From Lepeophtheirus salmonis (Eukaryota; Arthropoda; Copepoda; Siphonostomatoida; Caligidae): a stretch of DNA of 64,000 nt. The position numbers and the translations under genes are program-made. The stretch covers positions 41,904,492-41,968,491 of the forward strand of contig NC_052136.2 of assembly GCF_016086655.4 (NCBI RefSeq). Direction: 5' to 3'. This document shows positions 33,830 through 43,168 of this stretch, piece by piece (within the stretch, counting starts at the first letter, position 1; each line of letters opens with the position of its first letter). The notes under the pieces were generated by a model. It did no database searches. It was not told where the DNA came from and saw only the letters and a list, made by a program, of their open reading frames with translations.

Positions 33830-34330
33830 AAGTTGCCAGTTAAGTTTATTTAGAATGGGGTTATTTGGGTAGTATCCTTCCTCCTTGTCCAGATTCACAT
33901 TCAAGTAGCCAACAAGTAGTAATGGAATGTAATCATTTATTTGATTATAAATAATAGACTGAAAAAAGTTAACTATTTCTCGTCAGGGGCGTAAGCGTTT
34001 ATTACTGAGAATTAGTAATCAGCATTAGATACAAAAATTATGTGACAATCTCTAGACTGAGAAACTTCCTTTAGGACAGAAAATTCATTAAATCTTTTTG
34101 ACACTAATGTTAAAACACCTCTTTTCTTATCAGAAATGGTAAAATAACTTAATAAATTTCTGGGAAACACAAAGGGCAGAAAAAGTTACATGTTGTTGCT
34201 AAAGCGGTTTTTATATTCTTTGGACATATCACATCGGGCTTCATCGATATTAAACAATTGATGAGGGCTTGACGAGACTTATGCTCCTTGCCACCTCAAA
34301 CATTTAATGCAATCAACTTACTAATGATCA
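33830..34330 (-). pseudogene. LINE endonuclease domain relic
   Basis: Four endonuclease signatures occur in the right order on the minus strand: an N-terminal LIALNV.GGKEHKSRQALI with DVICPKNIKTAL (34200-34325), FSVINAYAPDEK (about 33990, the V.NVYAP block) and LLLVGYLNVNLD (about 33880-33915, where the catalytic block is GDFN; the Asp is mutated to Tyr). In working elements this domain nicks the target DNA strand. The region between this and the RT is too damaged to follow. Confidence 0.65.
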
Positions 34331-34719
34331 TATTATACTAATTTTATTAGTTATAGTGTTGGTAAAAAGTAATGGATTACAACTGAAAAACATTACTAAA
34401 TTTTTTTTCTTGATAAGTTTTCAATTTTGAAGAAATATTAATAAAGTTTTCAGAGCCTTAATGGTGTTTTTTGCTTTCAGGAGAATTGCCCGATGCAGAA
34501 TTATCTCTTTTCCCTACAGATTTGGATCTTGTTCGACTTAATAAAATTTTCTGTGTATTTAAATGGGTTTCAGTGATCTCTCATGTTATATGTTATTATC
34601 AACTCGATGAGATTTGTGATCAGGTTCATCAGACTTATCCTCTGCTCTGACACCATTAGACGTTGTCTTATCCTAAGAAGTGCAATATTTAGAACTCTCG
34701 ATCTCTAATTGTACATCCG

Positions 34720-35480
34720 TTCAAACCTCAATTGATTCAACTCTATTACTAATCCTTTTTGTTATCGTTGAACTTTTATCTTCACCATGATAAGGAATTG
34801 CTTCAACTCCATCAGTAATTTTTGTTGTTATAGTTAAACTTTTCTCTCCACCATCATCATCCAAAGGAATTACCTTTGCATTTGATGGTGTTTCCTTCTG
34901 GCCAAACTTATTCAATTTTATTGAAATTTTTTTTATGGTTTTTTTTCTCTGATATAAAAACCTTCAATATTCTTTCATAATCAAGGATTCGTAGCCTATT
35001 TTGAGTACATTAATGCTTTACATGGCCAAAATTAAAAGAATTCTGGCACTGCGTTTTACTTCCTGCAAACTTTAACCTGACTAGAGTCCCTCAAAATGGT
35101 ATAATTTGGGGAAATGAAGGGGGATTAGCAACCATATCCACTATATAACTACTATCCCTCTCTTGTACTGAGTAAATATTTCCTCAGCTCTCTTATCATC
35201 GGGATTCTTCTTCGGACAGTGTTTAACTATTTCTCCGAATTGTTTTAACCAATTCACTATTTTAAGTTCTTCGACACGCTTAAACGTATTAACACACGTA
35301 ATACGTAAGTTTTTTTTTGTATTAACGGATAATTTATCAATGCCTTTCAATTTTAAAGATAACTCACCTTTGACTCTATCAACATTTCTAACATCATTTT
35401 TTTCATTCTCTTCAATTTTTCTATTCTGTCTCTCACGTCAATTGGGAAAATTCACGCCTGTCCAACAACAAATCTTGGGT
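34720..35480 (-). pseudogene. LINE ORF1 with zinc knuckle
   Basis: Two open frames (35141-35350 and 34721-34915) flank a readable stretch. The first has LRITCVNTFKRVEELKIVNW and FGEIVKHCP, the RNA-binding fold of non-LTR ORF1 proteins (xRITNT...V...WVxxFGEI). Between them, about 34980-35100, is VRLKFAGSKTQCQN followed by FNFGHVKHQCTQ, a CCHC zinc knuckle with the second Cys changed to Ser. The last frame is Thr/Glu/Asp-rich and may be the ORF1 tail. Function in the family: binding element RNA. Confidence 0.55.
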
Positions 35481-35560
35481 TAGCGCCCACAAGTTCGTGT
35501 ACTTTAAACCCAAAGAATAAAGCTAGATTAATTACATGAATATGTTTTGATTGATCTTAG

Positions 35561-36309
35561 TGAAAAACCTTTCCATCCTTGTCTTAAATAAGAACAACAA
35601 AATTTTCCCATGTAAAGTCCCCATTCATATTTATACTTTCATTAACTTTATGATTTTAGTTACCACTTATTGTAGTGACATAAGAATTTCTTAGCAAGAT
35701 CATCTGGGGGACGTTTAGTTGTCTTTTACTCCATAGAAAGGTAAAGGTAATACACACTCTCAGTCGGGCATGCAGGAGGAAGAATAAAAAAGGGAGAACA
35801 GAAAATAGGGTGATAATAAAAAACAAAATGAAGTCATTGTGATAGTCAGAATCCTCAAGAATAAATTCAGACGAAAAAAAGGTTAAATATATCACCCATG
35901 ATCCAAAACCTTTGATAAAACCACACTTAGTACACTTATAATCACTTATTTTTAAACAAAACCTAATTAAAATCACTCAACACGTAGAAATTAAATTAAA
36001 ATAAAGAAACAAGGGTCGGAACGCTCATTGAGACTTGACATACAACAACAAAACTCATCTATATTTTATTAATTGACAATATAATTTCACCAAACTATCA
36101 ATGGATAACTATGTATGTGTTCTGCGTGAACTAGAGCAGCAATATCATTTTCTTTTGTATCTTTGTAGGGTCATTTATCGATTAAATCTGTTATTTTTTT
36201 GGAGGGTGTGTGTGTGAATACACTCATTGTGTTAGCTGATGGGACGAATGGTCAATTCGTACTCAAATTCCTCTCCTTTATAAGTGACCAGATTTCAACT
36301 ACGTAGCCG
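35561..36309. other. Spacer, nothing recognised
   Basis: The minus frame 35656-35976 (106 codons) is hydrophobic in its centre but unrecognised; it could belong to the 5' leader of the adjoining LINE. Nothing else seen. Confidence 0.35.
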
Positions 36310-36515
36310 GCAGTCTAACTAAGAATGGCCGAGAGTAACACCGAGGATTTGTTGGGGAATTAAAAGTGGATATGCCCCTATTTACCTCAAAGTAGGATTA
36401 ATGATTGAAAACAGAGTAATTTCTTGTTATGTCTTTGTTATATAAAGAGTTGGATTTGTGATTATTTTCTTCATCTTACATTTGCTTGCAGCTAATCTAA
36501 TAAAACGTAATGGTA
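36310..36515 (+). repeat. Repeat family A, 3' two-thirds
   Basis: AATGGCCGAGAGTAACACCG, AGGATTTGTTGGGGAATTAA, GAGTAATTTCTTGTTAT, GTGATTATTTTCTTCATCTT and AGCTAATCTAATAAAACG are in family order. It ends at an ACTAGTGATG word that often borders short elements here. Confidence 0.55.
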
Positions 36516-36739
36516 ACTAGTGATGTACCACGAGCAAAGCTCGTCAATTAGTACTCGATTTTTATTGAGTTAACAAAAAAAGGCAACAAAAACTCTGTTC
36601 GATCACCTAAATGGTGAGTATTTAATCGTAGCTCGTTCAAACATAGGATTTTTTTTCTCGAGTGCATTATGACATCCCGCTTTCTTCAAACACTATACAA
36701 AAATTCCATCGCTATCAATAGGATTGTAAATTATATGAA

Positions 36740-36975
36740 TTTTCTAGCGTTTTTGTTCTTGGCAATCAGAACATAGTTATTGTATTTTTCGATAGCTGCA
36801 GTTCATCCACGAGTGTGTATGCTCATGAATGACGAAGAGAAACACCGATAATTTGTTTGGCAGCTATAAGTTTAATTGTGGGACTCAGAGTAGAATTGAG
36901 GATCAAAAAAGGAGTAATTTCTTTTTTGATACGGAGTTGGGATTGTGTTTATTTCCTTCATCTCATAGTGGTACT
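36740..36975 (+). repeat. Repeat family A, 5' two-thirds
   Basis: Begins with GGCAATCAGAACATAGTTAT, followed by GCTCATGAATGACGAAGAG, TTGTTTGGCAGCTATAAG, ACTCAGAGTAGAATTGAGGA and GTGTTTATTTCCTTCATCTC. Together with the preceding copy it makes a closely spaced pair in the same orientation. Confidence 0.6.
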
Positions 36976-37115
36976 CAATTTTGTCCCTTTTTACAAAAAC
37001 AGTAATCAGATTTACTCCCTCAAACGACTGGCTGAAACTTTGGTGAGTAACTGTCTATCGATGCTAGATAGATGACTAAAGAGACTAAATAGCATACTCA
37101 TATAAGCAATAAAAT

Positions 37116-37395
37116 ATGGTCAAACCAGAAAGAATTCGTAACTTAAAAAATTTGGTAAAAAAAAGAGTGCAATTCTATGTAAGTTAACATATCCAAAATC
37201 TGCTTTGATCCGTTTTAGACAAAAAAATAATTGAAGTTAGAGTAAAGATGGGTATTTCCGTCAAATTTTATCATAACTCACTTTTTCAATTGTCCTCCAC
37301 CCTCCAATACCCCGGTTAAAATCTGAACCAGAAATGATATCATCATGAAATTTTGCACACAAGTACCTTTTATTATATAGTTTACAAAAACCTCC
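37116..37395 (+). repeat. Left inverted-repeat arm
   Basis: Outer edge ATGGTCAAACCAG..AATTCGTAAC; inner edge near ATCATCATGAAATTTTGCAC and TATTATATAG. It pairs with 38645-38893. Confidence 0.65.
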
Positions 37396-37642
37396 CCCCC
37401 AAAAATTCAAAAATCTGAAATATTTTTTGCTGACGTGATCAAAATTTCAAAAATATTTTTTTATTTTTGCAATGTTTTGGTATATTTTCAAATTTCTTTC
37501 CAGAGCAGATCTATAAAAAAATTCAGTTCTTTTTTCAGAATCTGAAAGATGAAACATAGGAAAATCAATTCTTTTATCATAGTTAGTACATTGATCCAAG
37601 TTTGAAGGTCACATCATTAGTGTTACTATTTATCAACAGTAT

Positions 37643-37671
37643 TGTGTCTTAACGAGGTGTGTTAAGACACA
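37643..37671. repeat. Perfect 11-bp hairpin
   Basis: TGTGTCTTAAC, a 7-nt spacer GAGGTGT, then GTTAAGACACA: a perfect palindromic stem just inside the left part of the inverted-repeat unit. No run of T follows, so it is not a bacterial-type terminator. A protein-binding site is possible. Confidence 0.7.
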
Positions 37672-37844
37672 AACTATTTATACAGGAATCGAGAACGACC
37701 GAAGAGAATCAACGTGGAGGAATAAGGCAAGGATATAATTATAAGAAATACGTATTTGGAAAATGATTTGAAATACAATTTGAAAAAAGTGAAGGTCATC
37801 TATCAAAGTATTATCGATGGTAATACCGACCTGTCTATTGAGCA

Positions 37845-37955
37845 GGTGTTAATGCGGTCGCTGAAGACACGAGGTGGCCTAACTCGTGGACGAGGGATCA
37901 CAGAAAATGTTGTGTTGACCTGAGTACACACGATGCATGTTTACTCTTCGATACA
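37845..37955 (+). pseudogene. Relic of an uncharacterised arthropod family
   Basis: The plus strand reads QVLMRSLKTRGGLTRGRGI, TENVVLT, a stop, then VHTMHVC. The block (M)RS(L)K(T)xGGLTRGRG followed by W and M..C recurs in proteins of unknown function in arthropod genomes; this is from memory and not verified here. What flanks it (37690-37840 upstream, 37990-38260 downstream) is too damaged to translate. It lies in the same orientation as the cysteine-rich remnant 320 bp on, so both may have been one gene. Confidence 0.5.
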
Positions 37956-37988
37956 TGATGCATGTTTGCGCTTAGATAAACGATGCAA
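37922..37988 (+). repeat. 26-bp direct repeat
   Basis: ACACGATGCATGTTTACTCT and CATGATGCATGTTTGCGCTT begin 26 bp apart, followed by a partial third ACGATGCAATC. It overlaps the end of the relic coding segment. Confidence 0.6.
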
Positions 37989-38273
37989 TCACAACATTAA
38001 CTAGGAACATACATTAGACGAGCAACCAACACGCAGAATTAGGGGAAAGTCAATAAAATTTGAAAATTTGTGTTTAGATTTTTTATAAATTAAATCTTTT
38101 ATAGCTACGGTGGAAAAGGAAACAGGATTATGGAAGATTTGCATTATCATCAGTTCATGAAGACAGCAGCGAAGTCTACAACGACAATCAAGCCACAGTC
38201 TCTTGCTACAACCAAAAATGCTCCAAATTATCCCTTTTTGCGAATCCATCTGTAGGTCATTGAATGGAAACCA

Positions 38274-38594
38274 TTGATGGGCGTTGAACTAAGTCCACTT
38301 GATTGGGGCTGGAAACTATCCAATAATAGTTACGAGCCTATTATGACGGATTTTAGCACGGCTCCAGATAATATTCTTCGATTCATACGATACAATTGTA
38401 ACTTATCCAAGATAAGCTCTTGCAAAACCAACGTTTGTAGATGCAGGCGACACGGGCTTTCATGAGTTTCCGCTTGTGGTATTTGCAATGGAGTTGAGTA
38501 CAAGAATTGTGACCATGAGGAAGTTTCATCAGACGAAGACAGTGTTGGAAGTGACGAGGAAGCAGATATAAATTTTGATATCTTTGATGTTTAA
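38274..38594 (+). pseudogene. Cysteine-rich (CXC-like) domain, one in-frame stop
   Basis: One frame of 106 codons runs from ATG 38274 to TAA 38592 with a single TGA at 38463. It begins LSPLDWGWKLSNNSYEPIM, then APDNILRFIRYNCN, cysteines at YNC, SSC, NVC and RC, the TGA exactly where the spacing demands another Cys, then SACGICNG and KNC, and an acidic tail (SSDEDSVGSDEEADI). The layout W-G-W, P, C.C...C....C.C...GL.C...C..C.G resembles the tesmin/TSO1-like cysteine-rich modules at the end of some transposon-associated proteins. A TGC/TGT to TGA change explains the stop. Confidence 0.55.
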
Positions 38595-38644
38595 AATCTT
38601 TATCGATCAAAAATTTTCAATTTTGTCGGTTTTTTTCGAGTAGC

Positions 38645-38893
38645 GAAATATTTTTATATAATACATTCTACTTATGTACCAAATTTCATGATCATAGTAT
38701 TTTTGGTACAGTTTTTAACCGGGGTATTGGAGGGTGGAGGACAATTGAAAAAGTGAGTTATAATAAAATTTGACAGAAATACCCCCTTTACTCTAACTGC
38801 AATATTTTGGTTTTCATAATTTACATAGAATTGCACTTTTTTTGGTACCAAATTTGTTACGAATTTTTACGGAGTTGACCCATATATGACTAT
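38645..38893 (-). repeat. Right inverted-repeat arm
   Basis: Complement of 37116-37395: contains TTTCATGATCATAGTATTTT, AACCGGGGTATTGGAGGGTG, GGACAATTGAAAAAGTGAGT, and ATTTGTTACGAATTTTTACG. Confidence 0.65.
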
Positions 38894-39869
38894 TCTAAAA
38901 AAGGAAAGAGGAGACAAGAATAGAAATAAAAAGTAAACAAAACTGTTTATATGAATGATGTTCATGATATACGTAACCTAGATAAAAAACTAAAATATAA
39001 ATACCTTTCGTAGATGATTAAGGTTTTTATTTTTGTTTTAAAAGAACTTTTATAATTATTTTTTGTATAATAATGATTAAGATACTATGAACTATGGTTT
39101 TAATTAATACTTTATTTTTCTAGTTAAATCTAAAGAAAAATAAATAACTTTTTCCTATATGAAATTACATTAGATGAATCTTTGTCAAAAGACGAGAAAA
39201 CAATGAACTGTTTAAAAGAAGTTCATAGCGCATATACAAAATTTTAGACGAATCAGAATTAGGGATAAGAAAAAACATTCTTTACTGATATACGTGACAC
39301 ATCTTTTCCTTATAGTCTCTTAAAGTGTGATTAGGTGTTTTTTTTACGAGTATTGTAATATTCACCTTTAGTTAGGAAACTTTTCAGACGAACCTTATTT
39401 CTAATGATACACTTTTTTTTTTTTTTAAAGAAGGAATTTTTTAAATCCATTTCTTCTCTTTATGATTGGATATTTAAGAAATAAATGTTAGCAATTTAAA
39501 AACTATTATTTTCCTACAATCATTATTCATTAATATGCTTTCATGTTAATATGCATCAGTACCATTAAAAATATATTGGTTGTAATCGGCTATAGTTAAA
39601 GATTGACGTTTTGATTATAAAAAAAAACCCTGTTAAATTATGCTTATGATCGCACAATTCAAATAAGTTAGTCTAATTTTTAAGTTAATCTATTTATCAT
39701 AAATTACAAGGGGAAAAAATAAATTACAGGTTTTCAATAATTTTTAAAAAAATAGGGGTTTTTTGACTGACGATTTTAATAGTGAGCAAAAAATGCTAGG
39801 GTGAGTAACGAGTATAGATCGTAGTTCCTCACGTGTTTCAAGAATACTGAAGTATTAAAATTCAGGTCG
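38894..39869. other. Spacer, nothing recognised
   Basis: About 1 kb AT-rich; no gene or repeat recognised. Confidence 0.4.
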
Positions 39870-39960
39870 CAGCACATCCTTAATGACAACTAAGCTGCTC
39901 TCCTCTCCCACGTTCTTCAAAGTGTCAGGATTACCATAACAATAATTTTTTTTTGACATA
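39870..39960 (+). repeat. Repeat family A, 3' tail
   Basis: AATGACAACTAAGCTGCTCT, CCCACGTTCTTCAAAGTGTC and AGGATTACCATAACAA match the family 3' end only. Confidence 0.55.
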
Positions 39961-40114
39961 CTTACTATTTACTTCTCTACGTATTCCGGGTTAGAAACTT
40001 CAAACTTACCCACTTGGAAAGAAAAAAGAAAATAGCCTATAATTCTTTAATCCCATTTAACAAAGATCTTTATTAATCTTTTTCTGTTACATGGCCAATG
40101 TCAAATTGATTGAT

Positions 40115-40740
40115 TCTATTCGGCGGCCATTGGCCTAACAAAAGGCTCTTACGAAAAGAGCTGCAAGTATTGCAAATAAAGTTTGAGCCTATGGGAGCCT
40201 ACTCCTAGGCGACAGACTTCTTCAAGGCTTCAAGATTCAGGTGACAGATGATACAGTTTCTCCTCTCGATGTGTATCCAGAAAGAAAAGTCGGGAGGATT
40301 GTCATCTGGACTGTATGGTGGGCAAATTCTCTTATCCCAAAAAGGATGTTGTTATTTAAGAAGGTCTGAGTCATTTTTGTGGTGTAAATGAGGTCCTGAT
40401 TTTGCTGAAAGACGACGTTGTCGTTGTTGAAATTTGTTTGGACCCAAGGGAGTAGATTGGCCTTGAAAACTTCGATGTACTTCCTACCATGAGCCTAAAA
40501 CCCTCCGTGCACTAGATCATGGTGTCCTTAAGTGCATCCTCATAAATGATTGTTTTTTTTACAGGGCCCTCCTTCCTTTCTATGATCTCGTTGGTGTCTA
40601 GTCTCTTCTTAACATTGTAGATGGTCTTACGATCGATTCCCGTCAGCCTGGTTACCTCTGTTGGAGGGTGACCGCACGAATACCCTAAGCCTTGAATCTC
40701 GCTGTGATGACATTTCTCGTCAGATTTCAAAAAGCAGCAG
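40115..40740 (-). pseudogene. Tc1/mariner transposase, middle deleted
   Basis: The clean N-terminal frame (40512-40730) reads LGYSCGHPPTEVTRL and TGIDRKTIYNVKKRLD, a helix-turn-helix, then ERKEGPVKK. Continuing leftward without a gap come KYIEVFKANLLPWVQTNFN, DNVVFQQNQD (second catalytic block, with QQN where QQD is expected), NNNILFWDKR, PPYSPDDNPPDFSFWIHIE (third block, PPYSPDLNPLDF) and LEALKKSVA. The first catalytic Asp region is missing because the HTH part joins directly to the second block near 40500. Several frameshifts are present. It cannot be active. Confidence 0.75.
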
Positions 40741-40834
40741 GTGCTTGAGATAAAATCTCAAATCAATATAACATAAGTGAGTACATTTCAAGATTGAACA
40801 AAATTTGACCTAAAGAGCGTGTAAGATTTTTTTG

Positions 40835-41355
40835 TTGTTGTCAATCTTAACAGATGTAATGATTGTTCTTTAATTCCGGAAGAGATACCATCTAATTATA
40901 AGGTAATCACATGTACGTTTGTTTATGAATAATGAAGAATAACAATCAAAAGTTGTTTGGGAGTTATCAGCAGAGTTAGGGATTTCGACTCGAGTCCATG
41001 TTTTGAATATTTGCAAGTTGATATGACCCCTCAACTTTGGACTCAAAAGTCATTTGAAATTTTTCCACTGGAAAAAAGAACTTTCTATAATATATCTTCT
41101 TTTTTAAGAACTTTAACTGGACTCCATCAAAGTATTTATGTGCTTAAACTTGCAGTATACATACTTTTTCTCACTTCTGGTTATAAGTGTGAGTACTAGT
41201 TGGTTTCACAGTAGAATTGACGACAGACGTCGGAGTAATTTCTGCGTATATGGAGTGGTATTTATGTTCATTTTCTTACTCCATCCCTTCTAATGAAACT
41301 TCATAGCAGCCAAGCTGATTTCGGCCCAAACAATCCTAAAGTTGTTAGGATTACA
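40835..41355 (+). repeat. Repeat family A interrupted by about 205 bp
   Basis: Family blocks run normally to GGGAGTTATCAGCAGAG at about 40965-40980, break, then resume at TTATAAGTGTGAGTACTAG (41180) with ACAGTAGAATTGACGACAGA, CGTCGGAGTAATTTC, AATGAAACTTCATAGCAGCC and AAAGTTGTTAGGATTAC. The interrupting 205 bp (40980-41180) is open on the plus strand (80-codon frame from 40957) but has no family motif. Confidence 0.55.
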
Positions 41356-41364
41356 ATTAGGATG

Positions 41365-41750
41365 AGGAGATACAATGCCATGCCAAAGACAACGATTTTT
41401 CATACGTATAAGATATCGCCTTTGAGATTCCTTTGTTTCAATTGTACCTAGATAGGTGCATCTTTTGGTTATATGATCTTGTATCCGAACTGATTCACCT
41501 ATCTTCAGTACGGATAACTTCTTCCCATGTCCTTTTTTTTAAAATTGGTTTTGGAACCTTAAAAAGTTCTTGGCTTCTCTTTTGATGGAATTCATCATTC
41601 TCGGAGTATTTCTCATTTTTAAAATTCCAAGATTGATTTTTGATTGATCTACCTTATTTGTATTCAAAGTTTTCTTTGCTAAATATTTTAGTTTATTTAC
41701 ATAAGCTTCAGCCAATCCATTGGATTGTTGGTTATGTGGAGAAGAACATC
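41365..41750 (-). pseudogene. Ty3 integrase C-terminal region
   Basis: Fragments SPHNQQSNGLAEAYVNKLK and RNTPRM (core end, S.PYHPQSNG.AE), then VLKIGESVRIQDHITKRC, GTIETKESQRRYLIRMKN and LWH. The last three are the C-terminal DNA-binding part (VRxQDxxTKxWxxxGxIxExxxxRSYxVxxxNG). Joined in more than one frame. Confidence 0.65.
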
Positions 41751-41751
41751 A

Positions 41752-42345
41752 TCATTCAACTCCCCAAAAGGCTAGGAATTCTTGAAATTCTCTGGACGAG
41801 AAATTTGTTCCGCTATCTGATTCTAAAACTTTGGGTATACCATAAGCAATGAAGAATCTCTCCATTATTTTTTTAATCACTCTTGATGTGCATCCACTAT
41901 GCTCAAAATAATGCAAAGCAGGATATTCAGAAAGTCTATCTACATAAACCAAGAAATTCTTTCCACTTACAGAAAATATATCCACGGCTACTGCTTGAAA
42001 TGGCCTCTTCATTTTTGGTCCTTTAATTTGAGTCTCCATGAATAAACTAGGTAATAACTTTTGGCATTCCTCACACTTTCTCAACATATCTTCGATGTCA
42101 TATCTATTCCCGCCCAATAAATTATCTCTCTGGCACACTGCTTAGTCTTCACTATGCCTTGATGAGAAACATACAGATTTTCTAATATTTCTTTCCGAGC
42201 TACTCTTGGTATAACAATTCTTTTATTATTGACGATGATCAAACCTTTATAAATCGATAGACTATCTCTCAAATTCCCGTAGAGTTTTAATTATTGAGGG
42301 AGATTATTGATATTGTTTCTAAGCCCGTTTTAATAAAATTTATCA
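41752..42345 (-). pseudogene. Ty3 integrase, zinc-binding and catalytic core
   Basis: The frame 42081-42272 holds IVIPRVARKEILENLYVSHQ, GIVKTKQCAREIIYWAG, the HHCC finger (H..H mostly intact). The frame 41752-42138 adds CEECQKLLPS, VAVDIFSVSGKNFLVYVDRL (first Asp of the DDE core and an adjacent Asp), LESDSGTNFSSREFQEFLA (second Asp, SDSGTNF) and FWGVE. Together these include both catalytic Asp residues and the region before the Glu. In active elements the enzyme joins element DNA to the host chromosome. The two frames overlap out of phase by one shift. Confidence 0.75.
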
Positions 42346-42390
42346 ATTTTAGATAATTAACATCTTCTTGTGCAGTGTCTCTCAATTTTC

Positions 42391-42870
42391 TTAATTTTCT
42401 ATCCTTGATCTCATTCGTCTGAATTTTTTACAACATACAGCTCTTATTAATATTCTTCTTGCAGCCTCATTTGTATGCACGTCCTCCAATATGTCGTCCT
42501 TCCTCGGATTATAATTTATTTCCTTGATTCCACGAGAACTAGGTTCTTTGGCTCTTTTCCATCTACCTCGCTCAATTTGACTTGGATAATCTTCTGGTAA
42601 AATTCTTAATTTTTTACACAATACCCACGACATTAGAAATTTAAAATTTTCCTTTACAATTATAATCTCTTCATTTCCAAAACATACAATTAAAATTATG
42701 GACCCTAGTTGATTAAAAGTAGCTCCAGTAGCTCCATTCAAACGATAATCTGAAGGTATATTCAAATCTTTGAGTGGTATTCCAATTTCTTTAAAAAAAT
42801 TATCATCTGCGATAAATACATCACTACCAGAGTCTGGAATTGCATAACTATAAGTAGATAAATATTCCAT
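42391..42870 (-). pseudogene. Ty3 aspartic protease, then deletion junction
   Basis: 159 codons. Residues 8-22 contain AIPDSGSDVFIADDNFF, the Asp-Ser-Gly active site of retroelement proteases (family DSGA/DTGA), and residues 45-60 LNGATGATFNQLGSI. ILPEDYPSQIE and RKDDILEDVHTNEAARRILI follow, the last belonging to the RNase H-integrase spacer. So the frame passes from protease straight to the spacer, which locates the loss of RT and RNase H. Confidence 0.65.
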
Positions 42871-43075
42871 CTAGAGAGTTTAATCGAACTTGTATTGCAG
42901 GTGAGGGACTAAATGTGGTCACGTTTCTTAACGTGACTCTTCTGTTTCTCGCAATTCCATTTTTACAGGCCTTTGAATCTTTAAAATAACCAATTCTTTT
43001 ACAATTTCTACATTCCCGTTTCCATGCAGGACATTTACTTATAATATGGTCTCTTGAGCAGAATATACAATCCAT
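42848..43075 (-). pseudogene. Ty3 gag zinc knuckles
   Basis: MDCIFCSRDHIISKCPAWK and CRNCKRIGYFKDSKAC form two CCHC/CCHC-like knuckles; the second has Tyr where His is usual. They bind the genomic RNA in working elements. The frame slightly overlaps the protease frame at its downstream end, as expected of a gag-pol arrangement. Confidence 0.7.
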
Positions 43076-43168
43076 TATTTTTCTTTCAAGAGGATTTTTC
43101 CTAAAACTATTTTTGTTTCGACTAATCCCTGAATTTTCCTCTTGTGATCTTGTTGAATTTTACAGAAT

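Larger units (their letters stand above)
31333..35560 (-). mobile_element. Long decayed LINE retrotransposon
   Basis: Read right to left on the minus strand, the parts of a two-ORF non-LTR retrotransposon follow in order over about 4.2 kb: an ORF1 with a zinc knuckle, an apurinic-type endonuclease, reverse transcriptase, and a C-terminal domain. Each block is legible but the frames are broken repeatedly. No poly-A, target duplication or promoter was identified, so both ends are uncertain. It is by far the longest single element in the window. Confidence 0.65.
37116..38893. mobile_element. 1.8-kb unit with long inverted repeats
   Basis: Long imperfect terminal inverted repeats (about 280 bp left, 250 bp right) bound a core of about 1.25 kb with two readable coding remnants on the plus strand. 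The repeat arms match block by block, e.g. left AATTCGTAAC..AAATTTGGTA, GTGCAATTCTATGTAA, CTCACTTTTTCAATTGTCCT and CCACCCTCCAATACCCCGG, each found complemented on the right. No target duplication could be fixed. I know of no established DNA-transposon superfamily that this matches by sight: no DDE block was seen, but the core is damaged. Confidence 0.65.

Noticed and set aside
35656..35976. 106-codon minus-strand hydrophobic frame
   Set aside because: No recognised domain; position suggests at most LINE leader sequence.
37643..37671. Hairpin as a rho-independent terminator
   Set aside because: The window is eukaryotic and no T-run follows the stem.
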